From Collinsella sp. (lineage in GTDB: Bacteria > Actinomycetota > Coriobacteriia > Coriobacteriales > Coriobacteriaceae), in assembly GCA_014871605.1 (NCBI GenBank), contig WGSQ01000008.1, positions 1 to 23,205 on the forward strand: a stretch of DNA of 23,205 bases, written 5' to 3'. Positions 16,693-23,205 of the stretch are shown here, piece after piece; position 1 is the stretch's first letter, and each line of letters opens with the position of its first letter. The translations under genes and the position numbers were made by a program. The notes under the pieces were generated by a model that saw nothing but the letters and a program-made list of their open reading frames with translations, had not been told where the DNA came from and made no database searches.

Positions 16693-17712
16693 CTATCCCA
16701 ACTGGAAGAACAGAGCAAGGCCAACGGCACCAAAGGCAGCAGCGATAATCCAAAAACGGATGACGACCTTGGTCTCGGCCCAGCCCTTCTTTTCGAAATG
16801 ATGATGGATGGGCGCCATAAGGAAGACGCGCTTGTGCGTAAAGTGGAAGTAGACAACCTGAATCATGACCGACAGGGTCTCAACGATAAACAGGCCGCCG
16901 ATGATAAGGGAGACGACCTCGGTGTTGGTCATGATGGACGTGCAGGCAAACGCGGCGCCCAGGGCAAGCGAGCCGGTATCGCCCATAAAGATGCTCGCCG
17001 GATAGCAGTTGAACCACAGAAAGCCCAAGCAGGCACCGGCACACGCGGTGCAGAAGATGGACAGGTTCACGTCTCCGTGCAAAAACGCCATGGCAGCCAT
17101 GGCGAGCATGGCAATCATGGAGGTGCCGCCAGCAAGACCGTCAAGGCCATCGGTCAGGTTCACGGCATTAGAAAGACCGGCGATCATCAGCCAGCAAAAG
17201 ACAATGTAGAGCCACGGGAACGAAAGGCCGCAGATGGTGGTCGAAAGCACGCCAAGGTCAATCGTCAGGCCGCCGGGAAAACGAATCTCGGGGGCGACGC
17301 CACACCAGTTAACGGCAAGTACCGTAAAGGTGACACAGATAATGGTTAGGCCGATCATCTTGGCATGAGGCGTCAGACCGAGCGAGCGCCCATGCGTAAC
17401 GGAGGTCAGGTCGTCGATCAGGCCCAGCACGCCGGTCGCCAGCGTGGCGAGCAGCACGAGCACGAGCTCGGTGGTGAGCTTGCCCATCAGCAGGCAGGTC
17501 AGCGAAATCGCAACAAGGATGATGACGCCGCCCATGGTCGGCGTACCCTGTTTAATCAAATGACGCTTGGGGCCGTCGGCTCGGACCTGTTGGCCGATAC
17601 CCTCGACCTTCAGCAGCTTGATCCACCACGGCATGAGCAGCAGCGCAATGGCAGCGGCGATGCCAAGCCCCAAAAAAGCCTGATACGTTGGATACGAGGG
17701 ATTGCCGAACAT
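16693..17712 (-). CDS. mraY: MraY, phospho-N-acetylmuramoyl-pentapeptide transferase
   Basis: MraY joins phospho-MurNAc-pentapeptide to undecaprenyl phosphate, giving lipid I; it is an integral membrane enzyme. The 339-residue product has about ten helices and the family's active-site residues: the paired aspartates in LIDDLTSVTHGRS (98-110), NLTDGLDGLAGG (185-196), FMGDTGSLALG (242-252, Asp245) and the histidine motif PIHHHFEKKGW (301-311). The start at 17712 is separated from the murF stop by three bases, with GGAAGG just inside murF. It is full length with no odd residues. Confidence 0.97.
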   Translation of the reverse strand: MFGNPSYPTYQAFLGLGIAAAIALLLMPWWIKLLKVEGIGQQVRADGPKRHLIKQGTPTMGGVIILVAISLTCLLMGKLTTELVLVLLATLATGVLGLIDDLTSVTHGRSLGLTPHAKMIGLTIICVTFTVLAVNWCGVAPEIRFPGGLTIDLGVLSTTICGLSFPWLYIVFCWLMIAGLSNAVNLTDGLDGLAGGTSMIAMLAMAAMAFLHGDVNLSIFCTACAGACLGFLWFNCYPASIFMGDTGSLALGAAFACTSIMTNTEVVSLIIGGLFIVETLSVMIQVVYFHFTHKRVFLMAPIHHHFEKKGWAETKVVIRFWIIAAAFGAVGLALFFQLG

Positions 17713-17715
17713 GGG

Positions 17716-19140
17716 CTAGCACACACCTTCCACAAAGCGGTCGAGCTCAACAAAGCGGGAACCCTTGACCAGTACAACATCATGTTTTTCAAGCGCGCCG
17801 CCCATGCGGTCGAGCACCTGCTGATAATCGGAGAACACCTGGATGCGGTCCTCGTCCATGCCCATCATGCGCGCGGCATCGGCCATAAGCTGGGCCAGCT
17901 CACCACCCACGCACGCCAGCATGTCGAGTTTCTTGGCGGCGGCATAGGCGCCCACGAGCTCATGCATGCGAGGAGCCTCATCGCCCATCTCGCCCATCTC
18001 GCCCAGGATCGCCATGCGAGACCCCGTGCACGAAAGCGAGCACAGTAGATCGAGGCCAGCAGCCATCGATTCGGCACTGGCGTTATAGGAGTCATCGATG
18101 ACGCGGGCACCACTCTTGGCGCGCTTGATCTCCTGGCGGTGACCGGTGATCGTGAGGCCCCTAAAGGCAGCATCGATCTGCTCGGGCGTCACGCCCAGGC
18201 GATAGGCAACCGCGGCGGCCTTAACGGCATTTGGAACGGACTGCACGCCGGGGATGGCAAGCATGGTATCGATCGTCTCACCCTGGCCAAAATCGAGCGT
18301 AAAGACCGGACGGCCCTCGTCATCAACACGAATGTCGCGGGCGCGGACCTCATCATCGTCCGAGACGCCGGCCAGCATCACATCGATACCAGCAGGCTGG
18401 GCGAACGTATCGCGAATGAACGGCGTAAAGTCGTCCTCGCCGCCCAAAACCAGCAGCGGCAAGAAGTCGCCAGCGGCGCACATACCCTGGACAATCTCGG
18501 CCTTAGCGCGGGCGATGTTCTCGCGGCTACCCAAAATGCCGATATGAGAGGTGCCAATCTTGCTCACGATGGCAAGGTTGGGATTGGCGGACTGGGACAG
18601 GCGCTCGATCTCGTGGAAATGGTTCATGCCCATCTCGAGCACCAGGACCTCGGTATCGGCCGGAGCGGAAAGCACCGTGAGCGGCATGCCGATCAGGTTA
18701 TTGAAATTGCCCTTGGTGGCCCAGACACGATAGCGCTTGGCGAGCACGGCGGCGAGCACGTCCTTGGTCGTCGTCTTGCCGATGGAACCGGTAATACCAA
18801 CGACCAGGCAGCCGAGCTCCAGACGGTACGTGTGCGCCAAACGCAGCAGAAAGTCCTCGGGATCATCGGTCAGCAGGATGGCACAGCCCTTGTCCTGCGC
18901 CAGCGAGACCAGCTCGGCCTCGGGCTCACGCGTCATTACGACGGCGCCGGCACCCGACTGGACGGCATGGGAAGCAAAATCATTGCCGTCGACGTTTTCA
19001 CCGGGAAAGGCGACGAAAATCGTCCCTTCCTCGACCTGGCGCGAGTCGATAACGCACCCGCGGCATGCCCGATCGGCTTCTCCCGTCACGGTTCGGGCCC
19101 CTGTTGCGGCCACGAGGTTGTTGACGGCGATCTCTATCAT
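17716..19140 (-). CDS. murF: MurF, UDP-MurNAc-tripeptide--D-alanyl-D-alanine ligase
   Basis: MurF adds D-Ala-D-Ala to the tripeptide precursor using ATP. The 474-residue product has the N-terminal MurF domain with VIDSRQVEEGTIFVAFPG, the ATP loop GITGSIGKTTTKD (115-127), ATKGNFNN and NLIGMPLTVL, EMGMNHFHEI, and the C-terminal RVIDDSYNASAESM, all characteristic. The ATG at 19140 has GGGGAG 5 bases upstream. It follows ftsI across a 126-base gap, where murE would stand in a standard dcw cluster. mraY follows directly after three bases. The gap holds a TACAAT (19178-19183) but no matching -35. Confidence 0.96.
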   Translation of the reverse strand: MIEIAVNNLVAATGARTVTGEADRACRGCVIDSRQVEEGTIFVAFPGENVDGNDFASHAVQSGAGAVVMTREPEAELVSLAQDKGCAILLTDDPEDFLLRLAHTYRLELGCLVVGITGSIGKTTTKDVLAAVLAKRYRVWATKGNFNNLIGMPLTVLSAPADTEVLVLEMGMNHFHEIERLSQSANPNLAIVSKIGTSHIGILGSRENIARAKAEIVQGMCAAGDFLPLLVLGGEDDFTPFIRDTFAQPAGIDVMLAGVSDDDEVRARDIRVDDEGRPVFTLDFGQGETIDTMLAIPGVQSVPNAVKAAAVAYRLGVTPEQIDAAFRGLTITGHRQEIKRAKSGARVIDDSYNASAESMAAGLDLLCSLSCTGSRMAILGEMGEMGDEAPRMHELVGAYAAAKKLDMLACVGGELAQLMADAARMMGMDEDRIQVFSDYQQVLDRMGGALEKHDVVLVKGSRFVELDRFVEGVC

Positions 19141-19266
19141 TGCAGCTCCCCTGTAAACCTAATAATGCTATCGGCGTATTGTATCCCAGCGCCGCGCATG
19201 CGTGGTGCAGGGCATGTGAACACCCTCATATGGGACAACAAACCACGCCCCAAAGATTGTAACCCC

Positions 19267-21132
19267 CTACTTCGTGTGCGGGACACCCAGCACGTCGAGC
19301 GCGTTGGCCATAATGGACTGGAACGGCACCGCAGCGGCATCCGAGCCGCTCGGCGTTCCGTCGAGCGTGATATAGCACAGCACCTTGGGCGATTGTGCCG
19401 GTGCAAAGCCCATAAAGGACGACATGTAGTTCTCCTTGAGGTAGCCGCCGTTCTCGTCGGCACGTTCGGCCGTACCGGTCTTACCCGCCACGTCATAGCC
19501 GTCAACCGCGCCGCCAACGCCCGTTCCCTCGGACACGACCGTCTGCATGCACGATGTCACCTGGGATGCGGCGTCCTCCGAAATCGCGCGCTCGCCTTCG
19601 CCCCAGTCCTTCTCGTCGCCCTTGCTGGACTTAAAGAAGTGCGGGGTCATCATCACGCCGCCGTTGGCGATACCGCCCACGGCACGTGCGATCTCAATCG
19701 GCGAGACGGACAGCGCCTGTCCAAAGCTCATCGAGCCCAGCGTGGCGCCGTCATACTGGTCACGCTCCTTGACGATGCCCAGGCTCTCGCCCGGAAAATC
19801 GACACCAGAGCTGTGACCGATGCCCCACTTGTCCACATAGGCGGCAAAGTCGTCGGCACCGATCTTGCGCCCCACCAGGACAAAGCCCACGTTGGACGAA
19901 CGGCGCATCATCTCGCGCACATCCATGGTCATGGCGTAGTCGCGCTTGTCGGCATCGGTGACGGTATCGTCGCCCACCTTGATGCTCGCCGGCACCTCAA
20001 ACGACGTACTCGATCGCACGACGCCCAAGTCGAAGCCGGCGCCCGCCACGAGCGTCTTAAAGACCGAGCCGGGCTCGTAGGCGTCGGTGACCAGGCGCAG
20101 ATTCATATCCTCGGTCTTGGCGTTCTCCAGATCGGTCTGGTCGTAGGTCGGGTACGAGCAGGCTGCGAGAATTTCACCGGTCGTGGGGTCGGTGACCAAA
20201 GCCGAGCCGTTCTTGGCCTTTGTCTTCTCGACAGCCTCTGTCAGAGCATCCTCAGCCGCACGCTGGATATTGACGTCGAGCGTCGTCACGATATCAACGC
20301 CGTCGACCGCAGCCACCTTTTTATAGGCACCGCCCGCGATATAGCTGCCGTCCCTCGCGCGCTCGCGTACGAGGGAACCGTTCGTGCCGGTCAGAAGCTT
20401 GTTGTATTGCTTTTCGAGACCCGTCAAGCCGTCGTTGTCTACATTCACTACACCCAGCACCTGCGATGCCAGATTGCCGTATGGATATACGCGCTTCATA
20501 GCCTGCTCAAAAAGCACGCCGGGCAGGTTCTTCTTCTCCAGCACCGCAGCGTCGTCTTCGTCCATTTGGCGCTTGATATACACCCAGGTGCCATCGGACT
20601 CGACGAGCTTGCGGCAGGTCTTTTTATCGATTCCAGTTGCCTTGACCAGCGCCGACACCGTCTTGTCAACATCCTCGACAAGCTGCGGGTTCACGGCGAT
20701 GTTGCGACATTCGACCGACGACGCCAGCACGTTGCCGTTGCGGTCGTAGATGGTGCCGCGTTTGGCATAGAGGGTCTGCGCAAGCAGGCGGCGCGCATCG
20801 GCACGCTCGCGCAGTTTATCGGCTTCGACAATTTGATAGTCGGCAAGGCGAAAGACGCCCAAGCCCAAGCCAAGCCCGATGAAGCCCATGACGGCTTTGC
20901 GGCGAGGCAGAGGCGCGCCTGTGAGCCATTCGGTCGACGAACTCTTGCGCGACCTGGTGTTATGCACTTGAGGGCCGCCCGAGCCGCGAAGTCGCGACGC
21001 CGGGTCGTTGCCACGGGACCGCCCGGCGTTGTAAGATTGCCGACCCGTTCCTTGATAACCAGAACGTCCCCGCGACGAGGGACGTCCAGAACCGCGGCCC
21101 CCATCGGAACCGCGGCGATAGTCATTTGTCAT
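19267..21132 (-). CDS. ftsI: Class B penicillin-binding protein, FtsI/PBP3-type septal transpeptidase
   Basis: This enzyme cross-links septal peptidoglycan and pairs with FtsW. The 621-residue product has a Gly/Arg/Ser-rich cytoplasmic tail (1-75), a membrane helix at about 80-100, the pedestal domain with RGTIYDRNGNVLA (125-137), and the transpeptidase domain with the SxxK nucleophile SVFK (356-359), SSN (412-414) and KTG (551-553). It ends soon after the transpeptidase domain with no PASTA repeats. The ATG at 21132 lies 17 bases after the ftsL-like stop with a weak ribosome site. Synteny makes it FtsI rather than an elongation PBP2. Confidence 0.94.
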   Translation of the reverse strand: MTNDYRRGSDGGRGSGRPSSRGRSGYQGTGRQSYNAGRSRGNDPASRLRGSGGPQVHNTRSRKSSSTEWLTGAPLPRRKAVMGFIGLGLGLGVFRLADYQIVEADKLRERADARRLLAQTLYAKRGTIYDRNGNVLASSVECRNIAVNPQLVEDVDKTVSALVKATGIDKKTCRKLVESDGTWVYIKRQMDEDDAAVLEKKNLPGVLFEQAMKRVYPYGNLASQVLGVVNVDNDGLTGLEKQYNKLLTGTNGSLVRERARDGSYIAGGAYKKVAAVDGVDIVTTLDVNIQRAAEDALTEAVEKTKAKNGSALVTDPTTGEILAACSYPTYDQTDLENAKTEDMNLRLVTDAYEPGSVFKTLVAGAGFDLGVVRSSTSFEVPASIKVGDDTVTDADKRDYAMTMDVREMMRRSSNVGFVLVGRKIGADDFAAYVDKWGIGHSSGVDFPGESLGIVKERDQYDGATLGSMSFGQALSVSPIEIARAVGGIANGGVMMTPHFFKSSKGDEKDWGEGERAISEDAASQVTSCMQTVVSEGTGVGGAVDGYDVAGKTGTAERADENGGYLKENYMSSFMGFAPAQSPKVLCYITLDGTPSGSDAAAVPFQSIMANALDVLGVPHTK

Positions 21133-21149
21133 ACTCAGCTACCGTCTTG

Positions 21150-21620
21150 CTACTGAGCGGTCGCGGTCGCGTTGGCGCCCGCGGCTGCATCCTGCGAAAA
21201 GTCAAGTGTAACGCTCTCGCTGGGCTCCACCATGCCATAAGCGCCCGCAAGGTCGCGAATGCGCGTGTCGGCACCATAGACCGAATGCATGACCTCCAGA
21301 TCGGAGCTCTCATCGGTCGCCTTCTCGAGCGTGTTGGTAAGCGCGGCGTTGCTGTTGAGCACCTGGGCCGTAACGCCGGCGAGCGCCACACGGGCGACAC
21401 CGATCGTCATGAAGATGGCCGCAATGATGCAAAACGTTTTAAGAACGCTCATGAAAACCGGGCTTACCGCCTGGTTTGCCTGACGGCCCGCGCCCGTGTA
21501 GACATCAAAGCGCGGCGTGCGCTGCTCGCGGGGAGCAACGGGAGCCTGCGGTGCCTCACGATAGGCGGGCATGGCGTTCATATCATAGGCGAGTGCTGCG
21601 TTTGAGGTGTTGTAGCCCAT
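21150..21620 (-). CDS. ftsL: FtsL-like single-pass division protein
   Basis: FtsL is a small bitopic protein that joins FtsQ and FtsB/DivIC and activates FtsWI. The 156-residue product has a soluble N-terminus (1-55), one membrane helix at about 57-80 (VFMSVLKTFCIIAAIFMTIG) and a short predicted coiled coil, then the FtsL-like RIRDLAGAYGMVEPSES (120-136), where the 'LA..YGMV.P' pattern is typical. The tail is Ala/Thr rich. The ATG at 21620 has GGGAGG 9 bases upstream. FtsL diverges fast in sequence, so the call rests mainly on topology and on its place between rsmH and ftsI. Confidence 0.8.
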   Translation of the reverse strand: MGYNTSNAALAYDMNAMPAYREAPQAPVAPREQRTPRFDVYTGAGRQANQAVSPVFMSVLKTFCIIAAIFMTIGVARVALAGVTAQVLNSNAALTNTLEKATDESSDLEVMHSVYGADTRIRDLAGAYGMVEPSESVTLDFSQDAAAGANATATAQ

Positions 21621-21710
21621 GATATGCCGCCTCCCATCCCGAGTACGTTGGTAGTGTGTTTAAGCTTCGTTTGTGGTACGAGCGGGAGGTCCAATATCGC
21701 GCGGTCGCGT

Positions 21711-22676
21711 CTACAGACGCTGCGCCACGCGGATCTTGGCTGATCTCGCCCGAGGGTTGCGCGCAACCTCATTGGGTTGGGCAACCAGGGGTTTGCGGGT
21801 GATGACCTTGAGTATCGGCACGTTGCCGCACACGCACACCGGAATCTCCGGCGGACACGTGCACCCCTGGCTCATCTCCTTAAAGTGGTTCTTTACGATA
21901 CGGTCCTCGAGCGAGTGATACGAGATGACGCAGATACGTCCGCCCGGGTTGAGCCACCTGGTGGCGGCATCAAGCCCTCGTTCGAGCACATCGAGCTCGT
22001 GATTGACCTCGATGCGAATGGCCTGGAAACTTTTCTTGGCCGGGTGTCCGCCATGCCGACGAGCGGCAGCCGGGATACCCGCCTTGATGATCTCGACAAA
22101 TTGGCCGGTGGTTTCGATCGGTTCTTGCTCGCGGCGGCGCACGATCTCGCGCGCGATCTGCGAGGCAAACTTCTCTTCGCCGTAGACGCGTAGAATCCGG
22201 GCGAGGTCGTGTTCGTTATAGGTGTTGATGACCTCAGCTGCGTTTAAGGTGTTGTTACCCGGATCCATCCGCATGTCCAATGGGGCGTCCTCGTTGTACG
22301 AAAAGCCCCTGCCAGGGATATCGAGTTGCGGCGACGAAACGCCCAAGTCGAACAGGAAACCATCGACCCCGGGCACCTCGGCCGAGCAAAGCAGCTCGTC
22401 CAAGTCGCCGAAGTTGCCCTTCAGCAGCTGGTGCGGAACTCCGGGAACCTCGCGGTCCAGACGGGCGCCAGCGGCCTCGAGGGCCATGTCGTCCTGATCG
22501 ACGCCGAGCAAAAGGCCGGTCTCCCCCACCTGCGCGGCCATCTTTACCGAATGGCCGGCACCGCCAAGGGTGCAGTCGCAGACGACGGAGCCGCTCTTTA
22601 GCTGCAGCGACTCAAGCACTTCGCCGAGCATGACAGGTTCATGCCGATATTCTTGTGTCAAGATCCCACGCTCCAT
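21711..22676 (-). CDS. rsmH: RsmH, 16S rRNA m4C1402 methyltransferase
   Basis: RsmH (MraW) N4-methylates C1402 of 16S rRNA using SAM, at the ribosomal P site. The 321-residue product has the N-terminal EYRHEPVML (9-17), the SAM loop CTLGGAGHS (35-43), the SAM-binding GVDQDD, FLFDLGVSSPQLD (107-119), AVISYHSLEDRIVK-type motif (here ICVISYHSLEDRIVK) and the Cys-rich CTCPPEIPVCVCG. The start is the ATG at 22676, after mraZ. A TTG at 22661 has GGAG 9 bases upstream and would give the shorter start seen in many relatives, so the first five residues are uncertain. Confidence 0.96.
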   Translation of the reverse strand: MERGILTQEYRHEPVMLGEVLESLQLKSGSVVCDCTLGGAGHSVKMAAQVGETGLLLGVDQDDMALEAAGARLDREVPGVPHQLLKGNFGDLDELLCSAEVPGVDGFLFDLGVSSPQLDIPGRGFSYNEDAPLDMRMDPGNNTLNAAEVINTYNEHDLARILRVYGEEKFASQIAREIVRRREQEPIETTGQFVEIIKAGIPAAARRHGGHPAKKSFQAIRIEVNHELDVLERGLDAATRWLNPGGRICVISYHSLEDRIVKNHFKEMSQGCTCPPEIPVCVCGNVPILKVITRKPLVAQPNEVARNPRARSAKIRVAQRL

Positions 22677-22696
22677 CCGTTACTCGTGCCTTGCCC

Positions 22697-23131
22697 TTAC
22701 GAGAAGAAGAGGTCCAGCAGGGCCTCGTCGTCATCGTCCTCATCGGCCGTAGCGCGGTCCCAAACCTCAAGGTGGTCGTAGTTGCCCACAACCGTGACCT
22801 CGCGGTCGAGGTTCGCCTGCTTGCGGAGAGACTCAGAAAGACCGATACGACCCGCGCTGTCCACGTCCATCGACGTGGTGCGCTTGTTGATCGCCCTCAT
22901 GAGCTTCTGGTCGTTGATGTCACGCGGGTTAAAACCCTCGTGGCCCTCACGACCCGCGAAGAGTCCTTCGACCCACTTATCGAAGGCCTCGGCAGAGAAC
23001 ACGTACAGAGCATCGACATCCAGGGCTTTGAACACGCGAACGTGCTCTCCAAGCTCCTCGCGAAGGGGTGCAGGCAGGGATAGACGACCTTTTGCATCGA
23101 GATTGCGCTCGTATGCACCCGTCATTCCCAT
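22697..23131 (-). CDS. mraZ: MraZ, dcw cluster transcriptional regulator
   Basis: MraZ is a DNA-binding protein with two SpoVT/AbrB-type swapped-hairpin repeats that represses its own dcw promoter in other bacteria. The 144-residue product has the first repeat GAYERNLDAKGRLSLPAPLREEL (5-27) and the second around TTSMDVDSAGRIGLSESLRKQA (85-106); the two D..GR motifs are the DNA-binding signature. The C-terminus ends in an acidic run (DEDDDDEALLDLFFS). The ATG at 23131 has GGAGG 6 bases upstream; an ATG at 23125 is in frame. It is the first dcw gene, 74 bases from the window end. Confidence 0.96.
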   Translation of the reverse strand: MGMTGAYERNLDAKGRLSLPAPLREELGEHVRVFKALDVDALYVFSAEAFDKWVEGLFAGREGHEGFNPRDINDQKLMRAINKRTTSMDVDSAGRIGLSESLRKQANLDREVTVVGNYDHLEVWDRATADEDDDDEALLDLFFS

Positions 23132-23167
23132 GTGCGCCCTCCCCTCGGTTACTCAGATGGCACGTAC

Positions 23168-23184
23168 GCGGGGAACCACCCCGC
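23168..23184. promoter_or_regulatory. Hairpin/palindrome upstream of mraZ
   Basis: GCGGGG-AACCA-CCCCGC is a perfect 6-bp inverted repeat 37 bases upstream of the mraZ start, in its leader. No T-run follows it. It could be an mRNA leader structure or an operator. The window ends too soon to see the promoter. Confidence 0.4.
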
Positions 23185-23205
23185 CTGTCGACGTCATCAA
23201 TAATA

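Noticed and set aside
19178..19183. TACAAT as a -10 box for a murF promoter
   Set aside because: No -35-like hexamer lies 16-19 bases upstream on the minus strand (CCACGCATGC there), so a promoter is not supported.
18139..21156. A 1005-codon open frame on the plus strand, antisense to murF and ftsI
   Set aside because: It runs opposite two clear genes, is rich in His, Arg, Gly and Asp as expected from the complement of GC-biased codons, and resembles no family. The same explains other long plus-strand frames such as 15598-17349 and 11289-12404.
23132..23205. MraZ binding boxes (TGGGN repeats) upstream of mraZ
   Set aside because: I looked for regularly spaced TGGGN units in the available 74 bases and found none; the promoter may lie outside the window.

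Overview
The window is a bacterial division and cell wall (dcw) cluster. Every gene I can support lies on the minus strand, so the cluster reads from right to left. The high GC, SepF with no FtsA, FtsZ, an FtsQ with a long basic tail, and DivIVA point to an actinobacterium. The overall feel of the proteins suggests the class Coriobacteriia (Collinsella-like); that placement is inference, not proof.

Reading in the direction of transcription, the right part (23131 down to 8997) is the classical dcw block: mraZ, rsmH, an ftsL-like gene, ftsI (class B PBP), murF, mraY, murD, ftsW, murG, murC, murB and ftsQ. Spacing is tight, with several stop/start overlaps, so it is probably one long operon. An AT-richer 200-bp gap with three palindromes (8798-8996) precedes ftsZ. 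A strong intrinsic terminator (7580-7620) closes ftsZ.

A second transcription unit then begins: pgeF, pstS, pstC, pstA, pstB, phoU. It is preceded by an 11-bp direct repeat that resembles a Pho box. It ends at a candidate terminator (2127-2158). The left end continues with yggS, sepF, yggT and the first 63 codons of divIVA, which runs off the window. The ylm-type genes (pgeF, yggS, sepF, yggT, divIVA) normally sit together behind ftsZ. Here a complete phosphate-uptake operon is placed inside that group.

Together the genes make the lipid-linked peptidoglycan precursor (MurB, MurC, MurD, MurF, MraY, MurG), polymerise and cross-link it at the septum (FtsW, FtsI), organise the divisome (FtsZ, SepF, FtsQ, FtsL-like, DivIVA) and import phosphate (PstSCAB, PhoU). 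murE, ddl, ftsA and the S4-domain gene ylmH are not in the window. No stretch longer than about 210 bases lacks a gene. I see no RNA genes, insertion sequences, CRISPR or phage-like genes. I found no radically new system; the best leads are the pst insertion with its Pho-box-like repeat, the non-canonical yggT start, and the shared disordered charged tails of the divisome proteins.
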